Both the position numbers and the translations under genes were made by a program. From Polaribacter sp. (GTDB taxonomy: Bacteria; Bacteroidota; Bacteroidia; Flavobacteriales; Flavobacteriaceae), in NCBI GenBank assembly GCA_029245785.1, contig JAQWOR010000072.1, positions 42,097-106,096 on the forward strand: a stretch of 64,000 nt of DNA, given 5' to 3'. Shown one piece after another: positions 54,651-61,471 of this stretch; position 1 is the stretch's first letter; every line of letters begins with the position of its first letter. Under the pieces are notes generated by a model. It made no database searches. It saw nothing but the letters and a program-made list of their open reading frames with translations, and was not told the origin of the DNA.

Positions 54651-56594
54651 ATGGAAAAATATATTATTTCAATATTAATATTATTATCGTTATTCCAATT
54701 ACACTCACAAGAATTATTAAAGGAAATATCAAAAACATTTAACAATGGTCAGCCGATGTTTGTTGATTATTTAGAGATGGAGAACTTAAAAAAAGTAAAA
54801 ACTGAATTATACAACGAAGATGGCAAAATAATATTTTCAATGCAATTTAACCCAAAAACTGGATTGCCAGACGGGGAATTTTATGACTTAATCAATAATG
54901 GTTCTTTTAATAATGGAGTTTTAACCTGTCATAACTGTATGTTAGTAGAAGCTAATTCTCCAAGCGTATACACTTATAACTATAATAAACAAAATACTAT
55001 TATTACAAAAGGAGATGTAGTTAATGGTAGATTAGTAGGTGAGGTTAAACTTTATTCAATTTCAGAAGATACATATAGGAAAGTTAATTGGCAATCTACA
55101 AGAAAGTATGTTGCAGCAGGTGCAGGAATAGGATTCCGAGATGTAGTAACATATAGAACCGGAAATTTTAAAGAAACACTATTAGATACAAAACATTATA
55201 ATTCAAATGGAGTACTAGATGGCGAGCTTATAATAGGTGAAAAAGGTCGTTGGAATGCAAAGCTTAACCTTAAAAATGGTATTGTAAAGTCATATGTTGC
55301 TTATGATAGAAATAATATATGTATAGATAGCTTGTTTAATGAAAATAAAATATGGAGAGTTAATTACAAATTTATCAAAAATGATGGGTTCTTAGTTTTT
55401 AAAAATCCTCAAGAATTTAGACCTCCAAATCGTTGGGGCGATATGAATTTTCTTAATATTCCTTTTTTCAGAAATAAAGAATTCAAAGATCATTATGGTA
55501 GAACTGATCAAAATGGAATTATTGCAATTGGAGGTAATCAAATATATGGTTGGGAAGAATTTGATGGGAGTATGTCTCAACATAAAAAATCAATTAACAC
55601 AGGTAGTCCACCCTTAGGTTTAGACAGCAACGGTTTATTTACTATTAATTTACAAGGAATGTTTGATAACATTATATTTTATAATTTAGGTCAGACTAAT
55701 TATTATGGTAGCGGAAAACCAGATATGTATTTTCGTGATGGGAGTAGCAGAGAAAACAATTTATTTGTTTTGATTTATAATTATTTGATAAATAACCAAA
55801 ATAAAAACCTTAGATATATGTTTCTTTCGTGGGATTATAGAGAATCTGATTTACCACTACGAGTCTTAATTACGAGTCTTAATTCTGAACACTATTTAAA
55901 GATAAAAAATAATGATGCTCTTAGAAAAAACTCTTTTACAAAATATTTAAAAATTAATTCAGATTCTTCAATTAATAAACTTCCTTGGAAAAGAAATAAA
56001 GGGGATGGTTATTCCTATATAACTCTTCAAGATTTTTTTGGGGAAGTTATATCAATGGCAGATTATTTAAAGGCTTGTCGAGAGAGTATTGAAAATAAAG
56101 AAACTGAAATTCAAGAAATTTGGGTATGGAATCACGAAACAAATACCTATGATAAAGTTAATTTTGATATATTAATAAAAATTGAAAAAGAAAAAAAAAT
56201 TAATTCAGAGGCTGAATTAAAGGCTAAAGAAGAGGCTGAATTAAAGGCTAAGGAAAAGGCTAAGAAAAAGGCTGCCGATGAAATACAAAACACTCTAAAC
56301 ACTCTAAATGCATTGGAGCCAACGTATACTTCTGAGAAAAGATCTGCATATGGTAAATATAGAAGAGGACTTAGAGACCATAAGGAGGAACTAATAAAAT
56401 CTTACAATTTAGATATTACAAGAATAGTTTTCTTTTACGATGATGATATTAAACAACTGTTGTATTTAGCTTATGTTTTCCCTAATTTAGATGATTTAAA
56501 AAAATTTAAAGATGAAATTTTACGAATAAATGGTTCCGAATTTTATTGTACTGACACAAATAACTTTACATTATACTATAAAAAAATGAACTAA
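54651..56594 (+). CDS. Secreted MORN-like protein of unknown function, cassette 3
   Basis: A 647-residue protein with a signal peptide (ISILILLSLFQLHSQ). The first 230 residues contain MORN/YwqK-like beta motifs such as YNEDGKIIF, TGLPDGEFYDL and HYNSNGVLDGELIIG. The middle is unassigned. Residues about 515-545 are a charged helix with AELKAKEEAELKAKEKAKKK, a likely coiled coil. A C-terminal domain of about 100 residues follows. No catalytic motif is recognised. First of three genes in one cassette; codon and base use are more AT-rich than in the core genes, fitting foreign origin. Confidence 0.65.
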   Translation: MEKYIISILILLSLFQLHSQELLKEISKTFNNGQPMFVDYLEMENLKKVKTELYNEDGKIIFSMQFNPKTGLPDGEFYDLINNGSFNNGVLTCHNCMLVEANSPSVYTYNYNKQNTIITKGDVVNGRLVGEVKLYSISEDTYRKVNWQSTRKYVAAGAGIGFRDVVTYRTGNFKETLLDTKHYNSNGVLDGELIIGEKGRWNAKLNLKNGIVKSYVAYDRNNICIDSLFNENKIWRVNYKFIKNDGFLVFKNPQEFRPPNRWGDMNFLNIPFFRNKEFKDHYGRTDQNGIIAIGGNQIYGWEEFDGSMSQHKKSINTGSPPLGLDSNGLFTINLQGMFDNIIFYNLGQTNYYGSGKPDMYFRDGSSRENNLFVLIYNYLINNQNKNLRYMFLSWDYRESDLPLRVLITSLNSEHYLKIKNNDALRKNSFTKYLKINSDSSINKLPWKRNKGDGYSYITLQDFFGEVISMADYLKACRESIENKETEIQEIWVWNHETNTYDKVNFDILIKIEKEKKINSEAELKAKEEAELKAKEKAKKKAADEIQNTLNTLNALEPTYTSEKRSAYGKYRRGLRDHKEELIKSYNLDITRIVFFYDDDIKQLLYLAYVFPNLDDLKKFKDEILRINGSEFYCTDTNNFTLYYKKMN

Positions 56595-56717
56595 ATAGAT
56601 TTGTTACTTAATACATTTGTAAATAATTTATATTTTATAAATTAAATAAAACATCAGAATACGTCGGGAGAACTAGCAAAGGCCAATTTTAATAATTCTT
56701 AAAATATTTTATACCAA

Positions 56718-56739
56718 ACTCATAAACCAATTTATGAGT
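56718..56739. promoter_or_regulatory. Perfect inverted repeat before the GIY-YIG gene
   Basis: ACTCATAAA, CCAA, TTTATGAGT. It overlaps the earliest ATG of the next frame (56734), favouring a later start, and could be an operator or leader hairpin. Confidence 0.5.
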
Positions 56740-56757
56740 CGAAAACTCTATATAATA

Positions 56758-57240
56758 ATGGGTGAAACAATGAAAATAAAAGAATTAATAAAACTAATTG
56801 AATTTTACATAAAATTACCAATAATTGAATTTTCAATAACAAAAAAATTATTTGAAGAAGATAACTATAGAAAAATATTCAATAAAATAATTAGAAATAA
56901 AGTTGAAAATAAATCTGGCGTTTATGTATGGATGGATTCTAAAACTAATGAAATATATTATATCGGTATGGCAGGTAAAATTAATTCTAACGGCTTATTT
57001 GGTAATCATTCTCTCCAAAAAAGATTAATAGCATCAAGAGGTAGAGACAAAAAAACTAAAAAAGATATTCAAACAAATGATTATGTAAAAAACTTTATGA
57101 TTGAGAACAAAATTGAATCATTGAATTTTTATATAATGTATTCAAAAGACAAGGAACCGCCTGCTTATTTAGAAGCTGTTTTACTTAATGGCTTTTACAA
57201 AGAAAAGAATTGCTTACCTAAACTAAATAAATCATTTTAA
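56758..57240 (+). CDS. GIY-YIG nuclease-like protein, cassette 3
   Basis: A start at 56758 gives 160 residues; ATG 56770 is also possible, and 56734 lies in a palindrome. The domain core reads KSGVYVWMDSKTNEIYYIGMAGK, an exact GIY-YIG layout (GVY, ten residues, YYIG). It is followed by the helix Arg in KRLIASRGRDK and the metal-ligand Glu in AYLEAVLLNGFY, then a terminal Asn in KLNKSF. A catalytic nuclease is therefore credible. Such domains occur in homing, repair and anti-phage proteins. It lies between a MORN-like gene and a small repeat protein in one cassette. Confidence 0.72.
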   Translation: MGETMKIKELIKLIEFYIKLPIIEFSITKKLFEEDNYRKIFNKIIRNKVENKSGVYVWMDSKTNEIYYIGMAGKINSNGLFGNHSLQKRLIASRGRDKKTKKDIQTNDYVKNFMIENKIESLNFYIMYSKDKEPPAYLEAVLLNGFYKEKNCLPKLNKSF

Positions 57241-57265
57241 ACGTTTATAAATACATTGAATAAAT

Positions 57266-57601
57266 ATGAGAAAATTATTAATAATAGCTTTATTTCTACT
57301 TTATTCTAATTATTCTAATGCACAAAAAGTATTTTCTGTTAATTACGAAAATCAAGCAGATGTAAAAGTTTTTGTAGTTAAATATGAAAATCAGGCAGAC
57401 TTAAAAGTTTACAAAGTTAAATACCAAAACCAAGTAGGTGATAATGACGGTAAATGGTTCTTTACAGAATATGCGAATCAAGCAAAAAAGAAAATATACT
57501 TTGTCAAATATGAAAATCAGGCAGATTTGAAAATATACTTTGTTGATTACGAAAATCAAGCAGGTTGGAAAAATCTATCAAAAAAACAGTTGATGTATTA
57601 A
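57266..57601 (+). CDS. Small secreted repeat protein (DUF6150-like), cassette 3
   Basis: A 111-residue protein: signal peptide (LLIIALFLLYSNYSNAQ) then tandem repeats of about 11 residues with the pattern VKYENQADLKVY. Six are evident (YENQADVKVF, YENQADLKVY, YQNQVGDND, YANQAKKKIY, YENQADLKIY, YENQAGWKNL). This resembles the DUF6150 pattern of alternating beta strands, likely a small beta-helix or beta-roll. Function unknown. It lies 25 nt after the GIY-YIG gene and is cotranscribed by position. Confidence 0.7.
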   Translation: MRKLLIIALFLLYSNYSNAQKVFSVNYENQADVKVFVVKYENQADLKVYKVKYQNQVGDNDGKWFFTEYANQAKKKIYFVKYENQADLKIYFVDYENQAGWKNLSKKQLMY

Positions 57602-57608
57602 AACCAGA

Positions 57609-57741
57609 CCATAACACCTCATATAATTTATGCTTAAATTTGTACTAATATAAAACAACAAACATTCAACTAACGATTTGCTACCACCGAAAAACCTCCA
57701 ATTTTTAAGTCGCACAAATCATATAAAATACCGTTGTAAAA
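57609..57741 (+). other. attC-like site 3 (short type)
   Basis: The left box CCATAAC (57609-57615) complements GTTATGG that opens unit 3 more than 3 kb upstream. The arms CATATAATTTATGC and GCACAAATCATATA pair. The right box GTTGTAAAA (57733-57741) opens unit 4. Confidence 0.78.
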
Positions 57742-57785
57742 AATAAACCCGAACATAAACTGAAAATCAATTTAAAACAAAAATT

Positions 57786-58496
57786 ATGAAAAAGATTATT
57801 ACATTATTTGCATTTACATTATTAACAATTTTGAACTTGAATGCTCAAAGAGAAATCGACTCTTTAACTTATGAAAACACGCAAGACATTGAGTTTTTTA
57901 AGAATATTAAAAATCGAACATTGGTGAAAAAATATAGAACAATAAATGATAATATAATAAGAATTGGAGATACAGTTGTTTTAGGAAACCCAACTAATCA
58001 GGAATTAAGCTCAAAAACTTATACTGGAAGTTATGGAAATAAAGCTAGAGGTGGAATTTCGAAAACTAGGAGTACAACTAAAAAAACTTATGAATTTGTA
58101 AAAATGGGAAGACCTGCTGGATTTGGAAGTATTATGACAGCTATGAATGGAGACGCTCAAGTTATGGCTAGTAATAGTTTGAAAAATACGACAGCAATAG
58201 TTACTGAAATCAAAGCATATCACAGAGGAAGTAAAAAGAAACCATTATATCTTATTATGGTTTTAGGAGAAATGAATGGAAAAGCCTTTGGAATCAATAA
58301 ATATTTAAGTGTTATGGATACTGAATTAGCAATTGAATCTGGTGAAATTTTATTGAAAAACAGAAAAATGACTAGAGAAGAAGCTATTTTAAAGTTAAAA
58401 GAGGCAAAAGAGCTAATGGAAATTGATATGATGTCTAAAGAGGAATTTGAAAAGTTAAAAAAAGAATTACGTCCAATTATAATGAAAAAGGAATAG
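57786..58496 (+). CDS. Secreted protein with SHOCT-like C-terminus, cassette 4
   Basis: A 236-residue protein with a signal peptide (ITLFAFTLLTILNLNAQ). The central region (TNQELSSKTYTGSYGNKA, then IVTEIKAYHRGSKKKPLYL) is unassigned. The C-terminal 45 residues (LKLKEAKELMEIDMMSKEEF) look like a SHOCT-type short helical oligomerisation motif. No enzyme motif. It opens cassette 4, 53 nt after the boundary. The AbiE operon downstream has its own promoter, so the two need not be functionally linked. Confidence 0.6.
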   Translation: MKKIITLFAFTLLTILNLNAQREIDSLTYENTQDIEFFKNIKNRTLVKKYRTINDNIIRIGDTVVLGNPTNQELSSKTYTGSYGNKARGGISKTRSTTKKTYEFVKMGRPAGFGSIMTAMNGDAQVMASNSLKNTTAIVTEIKAYHRGSKKKPLYLIMVLGEMNGKAFGINKYLSVMDTELAIESGEILLKNRKMTREEAILKLKEAKELMEIDMMSKEEFEKLKKELRPIIMKKE

Positions 58497-58534
58497 TAAA
58501 TAAAACCTAAAAAGAATAATAAATAGCAGCCAAA

Positions 58535-58564
58535 TGTCAAGTATTATGTTTCGTTTACTTGACA
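58535..58564. promoter_or_regulatory. AbiEi operator: inverted repeat over the -33 region
   Basis: TGTCAAGTA (58535-58543) and TACTTGACA (58556-58564) are perfect inverse copies 12 nt apart. The second overlaps the TTG of the abiE promoter. AbiEi antitoxins are known to bind inverted repeats to repress their own operon, so the arrangement fits autoregulation. Confidence 0.65.
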
Positions 58565-58588
58565 AGTTAATAATAATTTGTACTTTCG
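58559..58588 (+). promoter_or_regulatory. abiE promoter
   Basis: TTG, exactly 19 nt, TACTTTCG (near TAnnTTTG). The start codon lies only 7 nt after the box, so the mRNA would be leaderless or nearly so. Confidence 0.65.
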
Positions 58589-58595
58589 CTTTATA

Positions 58596-59321
58596 ATGAA
58601 AGTAGCTCAAAAAATAGAAAAACAAATTAGTAAGATAAAAGAAGGTACTACTTTCAAGTACCAACAACTTTCTATTGAATCAAACGAATATAGTGCAGCT
58701 GCAAAAGCAATTGAGCGTTTAATTGAAAAAGGAATCATTAAACGAGTTTCCACAGGTGTATTCTACAAGCCTAAAAAAACCATTTTTGGAGCGTTAAAAC
58801 CCAATGAACAAGAGTTATTGAAACCCTATTTGTTTCAAAACAAAAAAAGAATTGCGTACATAACTGGTATTTCCTTATACAACAGAATGGGTTTAACAAC
58901 TCAAGTGCCCAGAACTATAAAAATTGCAAGTAGAGACAAACGAATAACAGTGTCAGTTGGAAACATCAAAGGAAATCCAGTAAAAAGTTATGTAGATGTT
59001 ACAGCTAAAAATTTCTATTTGTTGGAGATTTTAGATGCACTAAAAGATTTTAAAAAAATACCCGATTTAGACAATAATTCAGGAGTCAAAATTATTTCGA
59101 ACCAACTAAAAAAACTAAACACAAAAGAGATAAAACAACTCATTGACTGTGCTTTATCTTATCCACCTAGAGTGAGAGCTTTTTTAGGTGCCTTATTAGA
59201 ACAAATAGGCTTTTCTATTGAACTAAAAACATTAAAAAAGAGTCTTAATCCACTTTCAGAATACAATTACGGAATTGATGAGAAAATACTACCAACATTA
59301 ATGAATTGGAATATTAAATGA
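58596..59321 (+). CDS. abiEi: Type IV antitoxin AbiEi, cassette 4
   Basis: A start at 58596 (MKVAQKIEKQISKI) gives 241 residues. The N-terminal winged-helix DNA-binding domain has GTTFKYQQLSIESNEYSAAAKAIERL and IIKRVSTGVFYKP, followed by the C-terminal antitoxin domain (LKPNEQELLKPYLFQNKKR, AYITGISLYNRMGLTTQVP). In AbiE systems the antitoxin represses the operon and counteracts the AbiEii nucleotidyltransferase without binding it. Length and motifs are complete. The toxin starts 84 nt downstream, a larger gap than in many AbiE pairs. Confidence 0.85.
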   Translation: MKVAQKIEKQISKIKEGTTFKYQQLSIESNEYSAAAKAIERLIEKGIIKRVSTGVFYKPKKTIFGALKPNEQELLKPYLFQNKKRIAYITGISLYNRMGLTTQVPRTIKIASRDKRITVSVGNIKGNPVKSYVDVTAKNFYLLEILDALKDFKKIPDLDNNSGVKIISNQLKKLNTKEIKQLIDCALSYPPRVRAFLGALLEQIGFSIELKTLKKSLNPLSEYNYGIDEKILPTLMNWNIK

Positions 59322-59405
59322 ACCGAGTATTACACAATTTTACCAAAAAAAGAAGATAGTTTTCTTAGCGAACACCATTTGACCGTTAAAAAATAAACAA
59401 GACAA

Positions 59406-60149
59406 ATGAAACTGCACGAAAATAAAGAACTATTCCAAGATGCTATAACTGCGACTTCTCAACAAAAGGAAATTCCGGAAATCTATGTTGAAAAAGATTA
59501 TTGGGTAACTCTTGCTTTGCACGCTATTTTTAGCAATGAGATTGGGAAAGAAACTGTTTTTAAAGGAGGTACAGCACTATCTAAGTGCAATCAGTTAATC
59601 GACCGATTTTCAGAAGATATTGATTTAGTCGTTTTAAGAAAAGATGGAGAGACTAACAATCAACTTAAAAGTAAAATCAAAAAAATCTCAAAATGTGTTA
59701 CTGATGTAATTCCAGAGATAGAAGTTGACGGAATAACCCACAAAAGGGGAATGATACGTAAAACTGCTCACAGCTATGAAAAGAGTTTTGATGGAAATTT
59801 TGGACAAGTAAGAGACAACATTATTGTAGAATCTACTTGGCTTGGCCATTTTGAGCCATACACTACAGGAACAGTATCGTCTTACATTTATGAAATGATG
59901 CTGAAGGCTAACCAACAAGATATAATTAATCAATATGGTATGAATCCTTTTGATGTTTTGATATTAAGAACTGAAAGAACCTTATGTGAAAAGTTGATGA
60001 GTTTAGTTCGTTTTTCTCAAACGGAACAGCCAATAACTGATTTGAGCAATAAGATTAGACATACATACGACATTCATATGATGTTAAAAGACACTGAACT
60101 TAACTCGTTTTTTAATTCAAAAGAATTTAAAGAAAGCCCAGACAGCTAA
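59406..60149 (+). CDS. abiEii: AbiEii nucleotidyltransferase toxin, C-terminally truncated, cassette 4
   Basis: 247 residues. The nucleotidyltransferase core is present: VFKGGTALSKCNQLIDRF followed by SEDIDLVVL (the Gly-Gly and Asp-x-Asp metal motif), then the helical part with FDVLILRTERTLCEKLMSL and the Lys region. Family members are usually about 300 residues; here the frame ends KEFKESPDS, and its stop codon lies inside the left box of an attC-like site (CAGCTAAC). The last few residues thus come from the site, not the gene. About 50 C-terminal residues are missing, so toxicity may be lost or altered. Confidence 0.8.
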   Translation: MKLHENKELFQDAITATSQQKEIPEIYVEKDYWVTLALHAIFSNEIGKETVFKGGTALSKCNQLIDRFSEDIDLVVLRKDGETNNQLKSKIKKISKCVTDVIPEIEVDGITHKRGMIRKTAHSYEKSFDGNFGQVRDNIIVESTWLGHFEPYTTGTVSSYIYEMMLKANQQDIINQYGMNPFDVLILRTERTLCEKLMSLVRFSQTEQPITDLSNKIRHTYDIHMMLKDTELNSFFNSKEFKESPDS

Positions 60150-60277
60150 CAAAGTATATAAAAAATAGCGGTTTTGGTGCTTTAACGAAATATAATTTAT
60201 AAATTTAAGGTCAGTAATAAACTGAAAGTGAAGTGCTTTTAAATGCCCAACGCTTCATACACAAACCGTTGGCAGTA
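60143..60277 (+). other. attC-like site 4 (short type)
   Basis: The left box CAGCTAAC (60143-60150) is followed by arm GTATATAAAAAATAGCG; the right arm CGCTTCATACAC leads to box GTTGGCAGTA (60268-60277). The left box does not match the start of unit 4 (GTTGTAAA), unlike the other sites, so unit 4 appears chimeric. Confidence 0.78.
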
Positions 60278-60293
60278 ATAAAATAAATTCTAT

Positions 60294-60330
60294 AAAGTTC
60301 GGTAATTATCCGAACTTTTTTATATATTTG
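60294..60330 (+). promoter_or_regulatory. Operator and promoter of the HigBA-like pair
   Basis: AAAGTTCGG (60294-60302) and CCGAACTTT (60310-60318) form a perfect 9-bp inverted repeat directly before the -7 box TATATTTG (60323-60330). This suits autorepression by the antitoxin. Confidence 0.55.
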
Positions 60331-60339
60331 CAATCGCAG

Positions 60340-60668
60340 ATGAGACTGATTAATAAGAAAAGCTTAAAAGAAAGAACAGAGGAAATATCCCTTTAACCAA
60401 AGCTATCGACCAACTGATTAAAGATATTGACGAGAATAATTGGAAGAATCAAACTGAACTGAATAAGACAAGAAAAGATGCAGACAACGTTCATAGCGAT
60501 GGATTTTACTTTTTTAACATCAATATTCACAGAACAATGATTTTGATTGAGTTTAATGACAATGAAGCTACTGCTGTTTGGGTAGGAACACACCAAGAAT
60601 ATGAAACAATATTTAAAAACAATAGAAATACTATTAAAAAGTGGTTAAACTCTAATGATTGGATTTAA
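60340..60668 (+). pseudogene. HigB-like (RelE superfamily) toxin, frameshifted, cassette 5
   Basis: ATG 60340 opens MRLINKKSLKERTEEISL and stops. One base back in frame, the homologous reading continues as LKRKNRGNIPLTKAIDQLI, then WKNQTELNKTRKDADNVH, FYFFNINIHRTMILIEF, VWVGTHQEYETIFKNN and WLNSNDWI, ending at 60668. This is the complete body of a type II HigB/RelE-like mRNA interferase. The break lies near 60370-60385 around TTAAAAGAAAG. It could be decay, sequencing error or a -1 frameshift, though the site is not a standard slippery heptamer. The antitoxin downstream is intact. Confidence 0.75.
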
Positions 60669-60679
60669 AAGATAAGATT

Positions 60680-61240
60680 ATGAAAACACAATTCGACATA
60701 TCAGAACTAATTGAAAATGGGAAAATCCTAAATGAATTGGATTTTGAAAGAGCAATGATTGCAGATAGAAAATTGCGTGTACTTTCAAAGGAAAATCCAA
60801 AATTCAAAGCTGTTAGAAAAAAATTAAGAGATTTAATTGAGCAGTACGAAAATCAAAATTGGAGTACCGAATCTAATATTTCTGACAAAAAAATACGTGA
60901 AAGCGACGTTGCAGAATTGATAGCCGAAAAAGAGCGGTTATTTATACAGCGAAGAAAAGAACTTATCCGAAAAAAATTAAAGAACTTAAATCTAACACAA
61001 CAAGATTTTGGAAAAGTTTTGGGACATCAAAGCAAATCCTATATTTCTGAACTTATAAATGGTGTAAGTCCTTTTTCCTTAAAAGATTTGATTGTCATCA
61101 ATAAAATTTTGAAAATTAACTTAACTGATTTAGTCCCGACTTTTTTACCTCAATCTGATAGAGTAAAAATTAGAACAACTATAAAAAAATTAGATAATCC
61201 AAAACTAAAATTAAGTAAAGACGATTTAGCAATAGCGTAA
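60680..61240 (+). CDS. HigA-like antitoxin with HTH domain, cassette 5
   Basis: A start at 60680 (MKTQFDISELIENG) gives 186 residues; an ATG at 60659 overlapping the toxin stop is the alternative. The N-terminal part (residues about 1-75) is helical and likely toxin-binding. The XRE-type helix-turn-helix is in LIRKKLKNLNLTQQDFGKVLG, then SKSYISELINGVSPFSLKDL, about residues 95-150. It is expected to neutralise HigB and repress the operon through the inverted repeat at 60294-60318. It follows the toxin, the usual higBA order. Confidence 0.82.
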   Translation: MKTQFDISELIENGKILNELDFERAMIADRKLRVLSKENPKFKAVRKKLRDLIEQYENQNWSTESNISDKKIRESDVAELIAEKERLFIQRRKELIRKKLKNLNLTQQDFGKVLGHQSKSYISELINGVSPFSLKDLIVINKILKINLTDLVPTFLPQSDRVKIRTTIKKLDNPKLKLSKDDLAIA

Positions 61241-61245
61241 ATTAC

Positions 61246-61448
61246 TACTGCCAACAACGTATATAAAAAATAGCGCGAGTCTTTGCTAACACAGAAGTTC
61301 TGGCATTTTTACGAAGTCGCCAAATTTTTAATTTGGCTTTTAAAAAGAGAAAAAATAAAAACAAAATATAAAAATTCGGCTCTGTGTTTATCCGAAAAAC
61401 TAGTGTCTTTTTATACGCTACGTTTCATACACTAGACCGTTGGCATTC
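61246..61448 (+). other. attC-like site 5 (long type)
   Basis: The left box TACTGCCAAC (61246-61255) is the exact reverse complement of GTTGGCAGTA that opens unit 5. The arm GTATATAAAAAATAGCG is identical to that in site 4. The right arm CGCTACGTTTCATACAC leads to box GTTGGCATT (61439-61447). The centre has GCCAAATTTTTAATTTGGC (61319-61337), as in site 1. Confidence 0.85.
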
Positions 61449-61471
61449 ATTATAACAGAATAATAAAGATT

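Noticed and set aside
56594..56734. Possible attC between the MORN-like and GIY-YIG genes
   Set aside because: No AAC/GTT boxes with complementary arms are present; only a short ACTCATAAA palindrome near the gene start. Treated as one cassette.
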